A DNA stretch of 64,000 nucleotides from Tribonema minus (taxonomy: Eukaryota > Sar > Xanthophyceae > Tribonematales > Tribonemataceae): contig JAFCMP010000018.1 in assembly GCA_017506865.1 (NCBI GenBank), forward strand, positions 1-64,000, read 5' to 3'. Each line of letters starts with the position of its first letter. Position 1 is the stretch's first letter. This document shows, one piece after another, positions 10,801 through 22,100 of this stretch. A program made the position numbers and the translations under genes. The notes beneath the pieces were generated by a model that had not been told where the DNA came from, did not search any database, and saw nothing but the letters and a program-made list of their open reading frames with translations.

Positions 10801-10979
10801 TGGGTGAGTTTTACCCCGCCAGGTCGCAGTTCACGTTTGATGTACTATTCGACGGTGAGAAGACTGTCAGACGTATGCGCTTACGTCCGGGTGACTACCG
10901 CACGCCAAAAGACAGCCCATACTCATCATGGAACGTGCTCGCCGCTCGCAGTGTATCCTCAGAGGAGAGTGCGAAGTAG
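4713..10979 (+). CDS. Retroelement ORF3: Pol (protease, RT, RNase H, integrase, chromo/Tudor-like tail)
   Basis: About 2,070 codons, numbered from a TTG at 4764; the frame opens at 4713 with no early ATG, so a -1 shift from ORF2 is likely. Aspartic protease: DCGAT (D290) and LLGTDF (~361). Reverse transcriptase: LDLAAGYHQ (D754), PFGLVNLPAQF, YIDD (D819/D820). RNase H: E1038, D1063 and D1106 present, but the first acidic residue is Asn971 (TNAS instead of TDAS). Integrase: zinc site H1418-x6-H-x29-C1455-x2-C1458 and catalytic D1486, D1546, E1582, an exact D-x59-D-x35-E. After it come a GPY/F-like module, a chromodomain-like segment (YRVLDRQ...WQYKWQ...W) and two Tudor-like segments (YEDGEWEQM; W...GVLGEFYP...DGE). 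Apart from N971 the enzyme set looks functional. Confidence 0.92.
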   Translation, partial: CTALHCRLVHPRDGTFHLFVAIEASGLCTLPEQQVRLPRRSDSTLRHSVDCPPPSWLAGQSGSLVQAATAVHAAPSSSAHCSAAVARSIHAKAHDAGYAEVPIIPMRSAWEEPEVDLAVVQPGMADIVEVDDSDSGSDSEWDSQSVMSVCSSADDMDIDTEISAPPIAAAAARKKLGGGTDPRLAPGELKAALRRAGLDAQSLGILDHVPGVSKLDTAPPVSVAETIKNLTEEITKPKEPVKLPHVGLAVGSPEPSSVERSKSEAPVEYIRPVAGVVPPGQMFVSASLRVQSNSQTPKELYVRAMVDCGATVTIMGKRIADKLPNSYVCTPQQGDYTEILLADGKTSLQISGVVNAWLRFKNKMFLHKFYVVNAPMDVLLGTDFFAPHGSVISYHGGSPAFFPGGLKGVAIRPMHDKNRADNANAHAAALASCKGNGSAESTEAPDKPQQCSARMAYNTVLAPSSETIVELTLLPKPKRVQPYEALLMPQETVTTEMMRGKGVKANITALTVNASGTIYATLSNTSMYPIYVRRNTYWGKVTPIKADDLLEVQTATQQALEAKLLVIAAKRHSENAKLVAELAASIGKTAKEVAQEVQRLADLSQRHNDQLENCTDAELEEILVKDGRLAPHLQERGKDGVLLKTKALDMLKKHRNVFAKDPKNPRVTQHFEIDVDTQTAEPVADKARHWAFKEAEYIMKQIQMMAKRQQIEPSASAWASNPVLVVQGDKIRFCIDFRKLNAVTKRDSHGLGNIDDMMRAVQGARILSSLDLAAGYHQIPLAKTAKAKTAFRAPDGSLWHYKVAPFGLVNLPAQFTRLMHQVLGDALGSHALVYIDDVLVYGTDIEEHIEQLDDVLGRIGAAGMSVSRPKCQLFQAEVKFLGHIVGAAGTRPDPDKVKAMLDMSPPLKGGVPDKQLVQVVMGVFNYYRRYVPNFGAISEPIVALTKNKAVMVWGSAQERAFKRLKSAMCDSRIVMHPDFSLPFVLYTNASKTATAGVLTQFRPVSEVERATAGQPYAHTGRRRIAEGEEVREVVVGYFSKLNSEPDAKLGATAVECLAVVLALNHFRPYIWGNPVTVVTDAAALRWLLTLQDYNGKLLRWAMRIQEYDVTIQHRPGKRNANADAPSRLPQQAELDAERSTEPADEQWPDAVPSMDAPPSGVRFADEATRTHKVADVNSCRGYTADARYGPAFKFNEAVAISGVVAARLAALTAVELAQLLDRRLDDSTVEEAEVDEVEINTAYAEPVNKYTGSWEHSQAQRLLRQIACDRRRSISSKRAKCSVTTAQPAADSLEEGEIPKVEAAADADEADEPPDGEAVLGKRKKTLPRPEVVQLLKRVAEGDSPATPAMLSRAAFLEVQKADGFCQAVSKMLIEGDIPEGAELAAHVLAQREQYTIEEDGLLVHSSTSHPKRGMVLLQWVVPVVLRTLVMRLGHDDASAMHCGIGATHTRIFERYFWPGMGADIRTYVQSCMTCLERKRASSTQYKQWLAEPVRMWQRLNIDITEPGIQSAAGHKYVLTIVETRSGFVWLAAMHGQGTKDVTPHLMTVFLEVGALVEELCSDKGKVFLGNVVSDLCRAFKVKRIETSAYHPQTNGVAEHANGRAKKALASWVSAQQTNWHEGLELVQFVLRTTPRDETGLTPFFCVYGREASLPHDAFMHEDGSRKLDLHEEIEHKLDMLELADKVVSKALQVRAQKITKRNEAIKRAVKFAVGDYVMIRLPRQRDRSAALDARYVGPWQIEARTGESGLSFICRMMGRRVRHTTAHVENMKPFHMRPSAMLEPGVHAMLSPRQVEELADGEKLYRVLDRQAGPNGSWQYKWQSIDGKSHAWVSEDDMLQEVTPWTLDAFHALYELRNEGRLPAYAIRPTPKEDAGMRRESALQLYPIGTALVREHRTVVGGPITYVWGAVKNFVSPYWRIRYEDGEWEQMTRTQVKSAIQLAEAVRDKAKRLQAQSAPDSASSASPNSQVTRGLPSSQTSSEASSAQNSAQPQISLVRLPKLPSDFGSDFEGEVIWYHFPTGWSRGVLGEFYPARSQFTFDVLFDGEKTVRRMRLRPGDYRTPKDSPYSSWNVLAARSVSSEESAK

Positions 10980-11207
10980 TTGTGGGGACTCAAGTTGAGT
11001 CAAAGCTGAGGCCGGCGACTCCCTTTTCCTGCAGAGAGGATTTCCCTGACTAGCAGGTTTGCCTCCCAGGTTTTTAATGGGGTTTCCAACCAGTTCTATA
11101 TTGGCCTCCATGCTTAGTAGTGCACTTAGTGCGAGCATGCTGCAATTACACTAGGGACCGCGATCTGCTGCTTCGAGTTCAAGTCCGCATCGAGGGCGAT
11201 GCTCAGC

Positions 11208-11219
11208 AAAGAAGGGGGA
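11208..11219 (+). other. Candidate polypurine tract of the retroelement
   Basis: AAAGAAGGGGGA followed by TCTGATACGG, about 230 nt after the Pol stop, is where plus-strand priming and the start of a 3' LTR (possibly TGATACGG at 11222) would be expected. No matching 5' LTR is seen in the window. Confidence 0.45.
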
Positions 11220-11221
11220 TC

Positions 11222-12849
11222 TGATACGGCTTGGGGGTGTATTCAAACAGTTACAGGCAGTTACACCTCACAGGTTGGCACAGGTCTAAGTAGACCTGTG
11301 TAGTCGGTGTAGACCTTGACATGTGATTGAGAGCTGGCCTGACCTTAGTTGAAGGCAGGTGCAACTAGTTGGGTCACATGCCAAAGGGCGCATCAAAGTA
11401 GTATGCACAGCATCAGAACCTCCCCTGCAAGCAGCAAGCCCGAACCTTGCTGTGCCAGCCATCGTCCAGCCCCAAGCCTTCCGTCTCTCAGCAGCAGAAT
11501 AAAATATCCGGTAAGCGCATCGCGTTTCCTTTCGCATAACATTTCATTTGAGTTCTCTGAAGCGTGTCTACTTGTTTTGCTCTTCCAGCTTGCTTGTTTG
11601 CATTCATGACAGCATCACAAGGTAAGCCGCTTCAAAAGCACCATCGATGGCTGTACCCTCAAATATAAATATGCACACCCTTGGCGAGTGCGCGGCGCGC
11701 ACTTGTAGCGCGGGCCATGCCCAGAACGGTATGCGCTTTTCGGTGCCCGCTGGAGCATGCAACTGAAGTCCCACGATTTACCATGCCACAATCTTGTACT
11801 ACACATGTGTGTATGTATGGTCGGCTCGAACATTGCTGTTTCAACCACTGCCACCCACTGATGCACAAGATCCACGCTTGCAGTCACTGCCGCAGGCGTG
11901 CTGCACGCGCCCAGCCGCGGACCGTGCGCGGAACGGTCTGCACTGCACGGACCTGTCCGAAGACGGCCGCCTTGATGCTGACACGCATTCACGGTGCTCG
12001 CACAGGCGTACTCATGACGCTCCACGCACAAGAGGCAACCCCAATCACTTGAAGTGAAGACGCAGCGTGCAGACGGACACCTGTGAATCCTTTTGGAGCA
12101 GCATGAGCGTAACCTGGCATGCATCGACACTCAGGCTGTAAGGGAACATCAGCTTCAAGTGTACACAGCACCGTGTTCGGGCGGACCGCCGTTGCATTGT
12201 GTGCCAGCGTAGTCTAGAGTACTCGACAACAAGGCGCTGTGAACACTGCACGGTCCTTGCATGCTGCTGTTTGCTGCATGTGCACGTCCTCTTTGGTGTG
12301 CGCTTTGGTACCAGCATTTGTACTATCCAAGACGCTGCCACCTCATTTACAACTGCACCAAGGCGCCGATGCACCATATAAAAAGCAAGTGCTCAGCACC
12401 ACTGCTCAACAGGATGAACTGGCAGAAAGTCCACCTATGTACATGAGGCTGTGCTATAATGCATACCCCATAGTCTGACTTGTACAGTGCCTGCGCACAC
12501 AGCAGCGCATTTGCCAAGTTGTTGCAAGCAAGGATGCTGGTGTTTGGGGAACATGCCCCGCGAGACCTGTAGCATAAGAAGCCGCTTCTGCGCTGCAAAC
12601 CAGCACAATCAAGAAAACCTGGCTTGACACTCCAACCGTAGTGACTGCGTACATGTGGCTGTGCTCATGGTGTTTGCATGTAAGATATCACTGGAACACC
12701 CAGTACCAATACACCAGTACGTACTCGTTGACGCAGCAGCGGTTCCTGCTGTTCAAGTTGTGAGAATCGCAGGCAAGAGTGCAATTATGATGTTGTGCGG
12801 GCACTTGCAGAACTCCCTGCCGCTGAGCCATGCTGCACACCACGCGTCA
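11222..12849. other. No gene recognised; possible 3' LTR start, then intergenic
   Basis: Only short overlapping ORFs. An AATAAAATA near 11500 could be a polyadenylation signal of a 3' LTR, but its end cannot be placed. Nothing else is supported. Confidence 0.4.
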
Positions 12850-15800
12850 GGAGAAGTCAACTGTGCTTGGCGTACATGCATGGCGCAACAAAGCTCGCCA
12901 CATGCACCGACATTGCTGATACGCGCAAGCCTTAGGGAGCGCATCTGTAGAGCGCCGACCTTGAGGAGCAGCAGTGCTCAGAGAGCAAATGGTCATAGCT
13001 CCGATTGGTGTGCAGTAAAGATGCAGTTCACGAAGAAGTTGTGATAATATGCAGACACGTGCTGCAATAAAACAACAATCAAACATGGTCCATGCTTTTT
13101 TGCTGTTGCGCACCCTCCCTTTCACTCACACTGTTTTTTGTCTTGCGCCAAAATCAACATGCAACTACGCACCACTGGCTGTCAACTGTTTGCGGCAGTG
13201 CTGTCAGATGGCATGCCGCTCTAGAGCCGCTTACTTTAAAGACATTGTGATCAAGCGGGCTGGGCAAGATACTGGAAGGAGGTGTTCCGACCACATTCGG
13301 GACACATGCCTTGACACCGCAGCGCTGTGTGCAAGACAACCAATCATATGTTGCACGGAATTGAATTGAGACCCTTGTGTGTACGCAAGCTTAGGTGCAC
13401 ACAAAGCCACGACATGCGCCACCAACTTGAATGTTTCATTAACGCAGCCTCTCCAGGCAGCCACTTCTCCCCCCACTGGCAATTCCTGCCGTCATTGATG
13501 AATTCCCTAGAGCTCTCAGCCCGCATCACTATTTCATACAATGTAATGCTGAAGGTGCTCTGGGGAAGCCGGTTCAGTGGCTCTCAACGATTCCTGCCAC
13601 TCCTGTCCAATTGCTCGATGTTTCCGAGAGCGCATCGAGCACTGACTTTGAGTGTTCTTCAATTTTGACTTCAGTGGCCGCCCGCCACCTGCCGATGGCT
13701 GGCTGCTTGCGTCGCTCCGCTTGTAAAGTGCAGCCGCAGCCGCTGTGCGCACATGCCTATAAATCGCGGACTTCACTCAGCACTGCGGCTTGACGGTCTT
13801 CAGTAGTTGTGAACCTATAGCTGCTTGCCTCCCGTCAACCCCCGGCCAGCTGGTGTCTGCATGCATGGAAACCTGCCCTACATGTGGCGCTTGGCGGAGA
13901 CTAGGGCTTGGCGCTGTCCCACCCCCTGCGCCACGGCTGCACACGCTGCCCCGTGTAACCGCATTCTGAGATGTCCTTAGCACAGTTGCGCCTGCCGGCA
14001 CAAAGTGCAATCGGCGTGCTTGAGCGAGCCTTGAAGTGATGCTTCATTGCTTGACGTACTCGGTCCAAAAAACCAGATACTCAGGGCATTTAAGCTCAAT
14101 GCATGCAGCTGTTGGCTGCAACTACTCAACCACAAAATGAAAAAAGTGGCGCTCTTTGTCTAGGAATCCCAACAAGCACGTTAGACTAGCCTCAGGCTAA
14201 GGGTCGTCTGCATTTCACCTGACATTTCAAGATGCTCAGCCGACAAGCTGAATATAAATGCATGATTACAATTTGACCGGGCTGAGCAGCTGCACCAATA
14301 CCATGACCGCACGGTCAAACCACTGTTGCTCAATGCGCAGCAACATGTGAGCTACTGGTTGCATCAGGCCACCACAAAGACTAAGCTTGAGCAGCAGATG
14401 TAATGTCACTTGTTCAACAAAGTTCCTCTGGATGTATGACCTCTGCGAATGGATTGCTGCTGTTACTGCTGTAGCTTCAGGAACGCCCGAAGCTCTGCCT
14501 TCATGGTGAACTTCTTTCAAGTAATTGGACAGAGCTACGCAGACTTACCTGAATGTGTTGGCTGCCAGCACGGCGCGCTGCACATCAGCGGGGGTGTCCT
14601 TCCCGAAGAACGCGCCCCACGCGTTGTCTTCCAATGTGCACCCGCGCATGCTCAGAAATCCCTTGCTCGATGAAGGGCCTTCATCGCGAACCACAGCGGC
14701 TGCGTATACACAAGCACAGGCGCCACATGAGCCATGTGCTGCAGGGGGGTAAGACTTAGCGTGCCATCCAGCGAATGGCACGGAAACAGGGGGGTTTGCC
14801 TCAGGCTGCGGGGAGGGGGGAGGCGGGGCTAGAAAGCACCAAGCTTGATGTTTCCATTGTGATAAGGCTGCGTGAACAGTTTCATGACGAACTGCAAGAG
14901 CCGGTAAGGGCTGCAACAGGCAAAGCTTGCATTGTGTCGGCATTCTACCCTGACACCAGCCCCAGAGGCGCAGGAGATGAAGGAAAGAACGATGACTGCA
15001 ATGGGACCAAACAACTTTCTTGTATGATGAAGCAATCAGCCATGTGCCAGGTGTGACACTTGACAACATATTACATGCACGCGCACGAGGACGCACAGTT
15101 TTGTAAATCAAAGTGCTCATGAAGTTTTGAATTGGGTGAGGGGCTCACAGCGGTCGCTTGATGAGCTGTCACCGTAATGCATGCGGAAATGCGCACATCA
15201 GCGTCGCAATGTCACATGTCACAGAGGTGCTGCCTGTGCATTGCGTGCACTTGCAAATCATGCTCCAGAGGGGGCATGCACACGTGACAAAGCTCACCAA
15301 CGCCGCTGCGCATCACCACGCAATCCTCTGCGACGATCCCACTGCTGAATGCCGTTAGCGCCGTGCCCTGTACATTGCGCGGCAGAACACGAACAAAATG
15401 GCTTCATCAGTGCTCTGCACAGGTTGCAATCAGTACAGCAGGTGGTACAGCGAATGATGTGGTACTGGCAGCATGTATACTTGGTGCGCATGACGGAGGC
15501 TGCTGCTGCATGCATGAGCACCCGGGCTACCAAGCTTACGGCTCCTCTTGCAAGGTGCCGTTCACTCTAGATTCGCTTTTGTACAATGATGCAGTGGTCG
15601 GCAAAAGCGATCAGGTCTCACAAAGAAGGAGGTGATGCAGCAGCGCCGCAGCAGTGCTCCACACGAGCCGTTCGCCTCCACCGCCGGGACTACTCGACTT
15701 GGATTGTACCAGCCATCTTCCCCCGCTATGATATCCAGCCCTCCACCATGGCATTGGCCGCCAGCACCGTGTCCCTGCTCATGGTGATGCGTGGCCTACG

Positions 15801-17150
15801 CCCATTGCTGGCGCCGACGGGCGCACCCCGCAGGCGGCAGCCCGCGATTCCCAGGCGCATTTCCACATTTGTCGGCGGTGATAAGGATGCAGTCGCCAAA
15901 GTCGCAGTCATCCATCTGCTGCTGCAGGTCGGAGGCGCTGCGGACACAGGGACAACGCACGCGCATGTGCATTAAGAAAAGACCAATCATGGAGGCACGG
16001 AGCTTTTGATGAGCACTGCACAAGGGCACACTGTATGATTCATACAACACGCTCTGGCCACGGCAGGTTCAGAGGCTGCCTATAGCCTGCGCTTGTCAGC
16101 ACCAGTGATCCCATGCTCGACGACTGTGTGATCATTCTACTGCTGACGAGTTTCAGAGACTGCGGCACCCAAGAGTCAATGTAAGCACGTCAGCTCTCTT
16201 CAGGTGAATTTGAAGGTGCAGCAGGCCATCATCCTGCCAGCCAATGCTTCTGCCAGAGGCAGATTTATGGAGTACTCTGAAGCGTTTTGTCACCAGCTGC
16301 GACTGACGGCAGTGATCAAACATGCATGGTTCTTCATGTCACTACCGTGCAGTGCGCTCGGGACCCACCTGCTGACGGTGTAACTGGGCTTGGTGTCATA
16401 GAGGTATTCATTGATCAGCGGTTGAACATCTGCGTTGGGCTTGTGATCGCTGCAAGTCCGCAGCATTGTTGCTGCACTGAAGAACTGTCCCTTCTGCGAG
16501 CAGCGTTGAGAGAACTGGCAGCGGGGGTTGCCCAGGCGACATGCCAGCTCCAGCCATCCGCCAGGCAGCCGGCCAGCCGCCTTAGAACGAGCACCAGCAG
16601 CAGCAGCAGCAAACATGGTCATTGGTGAAATCTGGACTCGATTAGCAGAAGGCAACACAGACATGTCGGCATTTCAGTTTTTTTGAACTCCGGGCTTGAA
16701 AACAGCATGATTTTCTTATGCGGCTGCCTTTTTTAATGCACTTGCTGTCAGCAAGACTTTCGGCTGCACCAGCTTCACGACTCGCAAGCCAGCACAGCAC
16801 AGCAGTTGCCTGCGACGTAAATGCTGTGTAACAGTTCCTTTGACCAACACGTGCACCTGGATGACTCCTGCGGGGCCCAGGACAGCAAATGGATCCAGCT
16901 CCCACATGGCGGTGGTCCGCGAGAGAGAGTGGCGGGCAATGGCAGCTCTCCAGCGCCTGCAAGCCAGAGCGGCTCTCAATACGGACCGCACGGGCAAAAA
17001 AGATGATACTCCGGCTACCACCTCGTCTGGCACGAACAATTCGGCCTCAGCCGCACGACGACGGGTGTGACGCATTTGTATGACTGAACTACGGGAAGGC
17101 CACCGCAAGTAAAGCTGCAGCACTCACACGACGCAAGAGGGCGTGTGTAG
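12850..17150. repeat. Segmental duplication, copy A
   Basis: Shares a long run of matched blocks, in the same order and orientation, with 19150-24350. Examples: 12950-13060 with 19260-19370, 14520-14650 with 20510-20640, 16370-16630 with 23484-23850, and 16857-17075 with 24077-24304. Matches are strongest in the F-box gene exons and weaker in introns, so the duplication is old. Confidence 0.75.
13901..17075 (-). pseudogene. F-box plus right-handed beta-helix protein, copy A (disrupted)
   Basis: Seven phase-compatible exons: 17075-16857, 16631-16369, 15937-15622, 15367-15298, 14944-14840, 14699-14549, 13991-13901 (stop 13903-13901). Exon 1 encodes an F-box (VPDEVVAGVSSFLPVRSVLR...CRRWR), which in this family binds Skp1 in ubiquitin ligases. 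Later exons carry turn-rich segments (FGDCILITAD; RLRGAPVGA; MRGCTLEDNAWGAFFG) like the beta-helix of FBXO10/11-type proteins. Exon 3 is broken: the frame must move after ITAD and again after MVEG, and stop codons lie in the naive frame. The two indels cancel over the exon. Assembly indels are the alternative explanation. Copy B shares every splice site, which supports the model. Confidence 0.65.
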
Positions 17151-17649
17151 TGGATCACTTTTCCGCGACTTGAAGTTACAGTTGAGTTATTTTGAATCCC
17201 AGATCGGTGCGCCTGAGTGCTCGCTATCATCAGTTTGCAGACCTAGTGCGGCATCCACTGTGCAACACATATCAGAGGCAAGCATAACTAGCCAGCGGAG
17301 GCATTGAGGCAATGACTGGGTGTGTTCGGGCGCAAACACCCCCGCAGTTTCACAATCATTAGGCACTGTGTCACAGCACCTCAAATGATCTAGATTCAAA
17401 ATTCGACCACATTACCTCACCACTTCAGGACCGGGGGGGGGGGGGGGGGGGGGACCTGAAGCGACTCAGGGCATGCCCACTCAGAGATGGTGGACTTTGC
17501 AGTGCGTCAGGTAATCGTGCCAACGACTTTGATGACATTATAGTTGCATGCACAGCATTCTCCAGCCCAGGCAGCATACCAGACGATGATGTGCCCCCGC
17601 TGCGCTATATGATGTACGACACAATCAAGTACAAGTATTGCAGATGCCG
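17151..17649. other. Spacer with a long poly-G run
   Basis: Contains about 21 consecutive G at 17433-17453. No gene seen. Confidence 0.5.
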
Positions 17650-18545
17650 TCGCTACCGAGATTGCAGATAAAGTGGAGGCGGACCTGCAACAGCTGCCGC
17701 AGGGCACGCAACGCACGCAAGCACTTGCTCGATTCCGGTCGCAGCGCCACATGCACTCGATCGGCATGGCATTCCTCAACGAGCCCATGTACTCCACAAC
17801 GGCTTCGTTCGATGGCCTGTCCTGGCAGCTGGCCGTCAAACGCGCCATCGGAGTAGAGGAGCAGACGGCAGGCTGCAAGCTGTGCGGGAAGTCGCCGGGC
17901 GGCACCCTGCATGCACGTCTGTGTCAAGCGCCACGCGTCAAGGCGCACGAAACCATCGTCCACAATAGCGTCAAGAGGGCCACGCAGCGCATCCTGCGGC
18001 AATACCTCGGGACTGGTGGACGAGGACTACACGCCGTTTCTGGGATCCGCCGGGCCGCCGGAGTCGCAGGATGGACATCGTGCTGCCTGCCGACGCCTTC
18101 CCGGTGACCGGCTACGACGACCCGACACGTCACCTACCGCACATGGTGGACGTCACCTGCTTCGAGGCACAGGTGGCGTCGCGGGCGGCGAAGACTGCAG
18201 CAGACCCCGAGCGCTGCTGCCGCGACCAAGAGGCCGCCAAATTATCCCACTATTCTGGTCATTATGACCAGAATGATGACCAGAATTGCTACAAACTTGC
18301 CACTTTGGCAATCGGGTCTTTTGGCAGCATCGGATAGCAGGGGCGGAAGCTGCTGGAGGCTGTGGCGACGGAGTATGCCAGCAGGATGTCAGTGCCCGGA
18401 GGAGCGCGCCCTAAACCTCTTAAGGGCATCGCCCTGGTGCGCTTACGCTCAGCACTGTCGGCAGCGCTCCACATGGCGTACTCTGGCCGTGTCATGACAC
18501 ACATGGCAGAATCCAGGGGGGGGGGCACATGGAGGAGGACGTAGG
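17650..18545 (+). pseudogene. Fragment of a non-LTR (LINE-type) retrotransposon C-terminus
   Basis: The coding signal moves through three frames: about 17673-18010 (LCGKSPGGTLHARLCQ, zinc-binding-like), then GLVDEDYTPF, then from 18071 MDIVLP...MVDVTCFEAQVASRAA...KLATLAIGSFGSIG, followed after an in-frame TAG (18335-18337) by LLEAVATEYASRMSV. The order (MDIV block, VDVT...QAAS block, LTT-A-ESFGRLG-like block) resembles the C-termini of algal and protist LINE reverse-transcriptase proteins as I know them. RT itself is absent. Frameshifts and a stop show it is dead. It sits exactly between the two F-box gene copies. Confidence 0.6.
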
Positions 18546-19149
18546 GGAGGATCCCGAGATGCCATTTGGCGGCGGCGTTTGAGTGGTTGTCATTGAGACT
18601 CTTTCAAAAGTCACACGACATGCAGATTCCGTACAGCAGCATCAAGTTAGACCATCATCTGGGCTTTTTCGCGCCCTGAGCGAGAATTAATAAAAAGTAC
18701 AAGTATTTATTTGAGACCAAATGCGATTTCATCACTTCAAGGATATCAATTTCTACACACTGCAGGCCCGGAGATCGCTCGAGCGCTGCTGCTAGCTGCA
18801 GCAACCCATGTTGAAGTTTATTTGTCGCGATAAACACAATTCTTGCTTTCTTCATAGCTTTGCCACTGCGACCAGGTACGTGGTACGACTGGGTTGAAGG
18901 GTGGACATGGTGAGACAGATGCGATCTACCATTGTTGAATAGCAAGCTGTTACAGATTTGGAGCCAAGGGGTGACAAATGTGCATGGTTGACAGGGGAGC
19001 TGAGGCATGCCGTGTGATGGCAAAGCACCCCATATTTTTGTCTCTCATTTGGAGAGCAGCCGAAATCCTGCGAACTCCGTGAAGCGGCAGTGCTCACTTG
19101 AAAACTTCATTGACAGCTGTCATTTCAAACAGGGCTGGGCGTGCCCTTG
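18546..19149. other. Intergenic, nothing recognised
   Basis: No supported gene or repeat. Confidence 0.4.
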
Positions 19150-22100
19150 GCGGGCGGGCAGCGCATGCAGGTCACGAACCACGTGCACAACAGTCTGCGC
19201 CGCACACGCCCACTGGAGCACGCACTGCAATTGCTGAGACATGCAAGGGACCACATCTGTAGAGCGCCGACCTTGAGAAGCAGCAGTGGTCAGAAGGCGA
19301 TGATCATAGTGCTCCAATTGGTGTGCAGTAAAGATGCAGTTCCACGAAGAAGTTGTGAGAATCGTGCACAGGTGCTGCAGCACAAAAAATCAGCACACAC
19401 GGTCCATGCTATTTTGCTGTTGCGCGCCCTGCCCCTCTCATCATTCTGTCGCTGCATCAGCATGATGAAGCTATGCGCCTCTAGTTGATGACCAGTTGCG
19501 CCAGCGCTGCCTGATGCCATGCCTGTTTGGAGCCGTTGTTATGGCGCCCTGCCCCTCATTATTTTGTCGCTGCATCAGCATGAAGCTATGCGCCACTAGT
19601 TGATGACCAGTTGCGCCAGTGCTGCCTGATCATGATGCCATGCCTCTCTGGAGCCGTTGTGATGGAGCAGGCTGGGCCAGATACTCGGAGAAGCTATTCC
19701 AACCACAGTCGGGACACGTGCCTTGCAGCGCAGTGCGCAAGACTAACAACATGGTGTAAGGACTGAGATGCTCGTGGGTACGCAAGCTTACATAGGTGCA
19801 TATAAGGCCACGCCACTAGCCATCAATGCTTCGTTGACACAGCCTATCCTAGCTACGAGCAATAACTTGAAGTAGGGCTCAGCGGAGACTAGGGCTTGGC
19901 ACTGTCCCAGCCCCTGCGCCACGGCTGCACGCGCTGCCCCGTGTGCGGGTACATGTCCGTGATGTCCTCAGCAGAGTTGCGCCTGCAAGCACAGAATGCG
20001 ATAGTCACATGATTCACAGCTTGCACTCTATATGCAAAGCCGTGAAGCGATGACTCCTTGAATGGCGCACATGACACTGACTCGTGAACTAGCGCACTTG
20101 ACTCTAGCAAGAAATTAGTCAGGACTATAGTTCTCAGTGCAAGCACTTACTCGCTGCATCTGCTCGATTTGTATGTCAAAAGCGGCGCTCGCTGAAGGCA
20201 TCCTGTAAAGCATGCTAGCTCAGCGTATGGTGAGCTCGGACTTGAACAGGCTTTCAAAATTCCTAGCTAACAACACTTATGCATGAATTGACCAGTTGAA
20301 CCGGTCGCAACACTTCTGTGAGCGCACGGTGATCAAATGCACCGTTACTCACAGGCTGAGCCACAGAACATCAACATGTGAGCTACTGCGCCTGCCATCA
20401 TGAAGAGGATGTTTTAGCAGCATAGAAATGTCACATTTTCCCGCTAAGTGTATTATTTGATTGCCTGATGTTTGCAGTTGAAGTGCTTCCTTAGACTTGA
20501 AGTTCTTTCAGCCAATTGGACAGCTCGCAGACTTACCTGAATGTGTTTGCCGCTAGCACGGCGCGCTTCACTTCAGCGGGGGTGTCTGTCCCCAAGAATG
20601 CCCCCCACCCATTGTTTTCCACTGTGCACCCCCGCATGCTCAGAAACCCGGGGCCAGATGAAGCTTCGCGATTGCGAACCATAGCACCTGTGCGTGTAAT
20701 GTCACAGGCACTACATGAGCCATGTGCTGCAGAAAAATTGTGCCACCCAGCGTATCGCACAAAAAACAGGGGGGTTTAACTCAGGCTGCGGGGGGGGGGG
20801 GAGCCTTCAGAGCACCCCGCTTGATGTTCTTCATCGCGATAGCGTTAAGTACACACCACAATGATGCATTCTCTACTTCTACATAGAAGTGAAAGCAAAT
20901 CGGTTTCCCACACAGATTGTTGTTTAATTTGTTGGCACAATGAAGTAAATTTGTTAGATGATCATTTAGTGGATATTTTATTGGATTCAGCAGCTTCTGG
21001 TTGGAATACAGTAGAACGTGAAGACACAGCAACACGCCATCCAGCTAAATTGACAATGGGAGTTTCAGTGGGAAAGGCCTGCATTAGTCAGATGCCCGCC
21101 CGCCGGTAGCGACGAGGGTAATGAGCACTGGTGCTGGCATAGACGACTGAGCTTCGCACTCAGACCTCGGCTGCAGGCCAGGAAAAGGTCTGCACAATAT
21201 GCAGGTGCGTTTGCGATACTTCTACCTGTTTCAATACCTGACAGAACGAGCGGTGGTGATGCAGAGGCACCAGGGCAGATGAAGCCCTTGAAGTAATGAC
21301 GGTCAAAACTGGTGTCAGACCACTTCATGCAGACATGCGCGACTTGAGCCAGTCAATTGTTGAGTGAGTTGACAGGGCATTAAAAGTGCATTTGTCAAAC
21401 ATTCCGTATAGCTGTAATTATTGACCAGAACAAGAGCGAACTGGTACGCTACACAATTGGACACTTGAACATACTTGTATGCTCGATTCATAACGCGCTT
21501 CGTTCTGTGACATAAATTACATTGCGCACTACTTGACGGAGAGAGTGGCCAGAACAGGTGCTTTGCCGCAGCAAGACATTATTCTGAGCTATTTATCGCT
21601 TTTGGAGTCAAAGTGGCCAGGAGAGGTAGTTGTTATAGCCAACGACTGTTGCAAAGACCACGCTATTTCTTGCTTTTTTTTGTTTTTTTTTTCACCGCAG
21701 CTCAACAAGCTTTCACCTCAGTAGTGAAGCATAATCATATGGCAGTCACGTGCTCTTGACAGATTCCATGCTTGATGTGGATCATCAGTCACACTTGGCG
21801 GTAGACAGGGTACACTACATGCACTTGCAGCAGCAGACGGCCGGCGCCAGTTTGCATGCTTGACGGTTACGGCAGTTACACTCGCCGGTAGACAGACTAC
21901 AATACATTCACATTCACTTCTGACAGCACATGACTAATGTTGGTCTTCTGTTTTGCACACGACGCCTTGATGTTTACCCGGTGAGTTGCATGCACTCCCA
22001 TTTCATGATCCACAAAAGCCATGCGCGTGAGATGAGGCTTACCAAGGCAGTAGCCGTTGCTCGACACCACGCAATCCGCTGCAACAATCCAACCGCTGCC

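Larger units (their letters stand above)
1..11220 (+). mobile_element. Ty3/gypsy-type retrotransposon carrying a C5 DNA methyltransferase
   Basis: Three long plus-strand ORFs in three frames (977-2758, about 2722-4848, about 4713-10979) have the order Gag-like, capsid/zinc finger/methyltransferase, Pol. RT before RNase H before integrase, followed by a GPY/F-like module, places it in the Ty3/gypsy (Metaviridae) group. All three ORFs are free of stops, so insertion is probably recent. A purine-rich tract lies at 11208-11219. By eye I find no copy in 1-976 of the sequence after 11222, so the LTR pair is not demonstrated: the 5' LTR may lie before the window, or the element may be truncated. Both outer limits are therefore approximate. 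Confidence 0.85.

Noticed and set aside
11130-11215. tRNA-like TTCGAGTTCAAGTCC stretch
   Set aside because: Stem bases do not pair; no cloverleaf.
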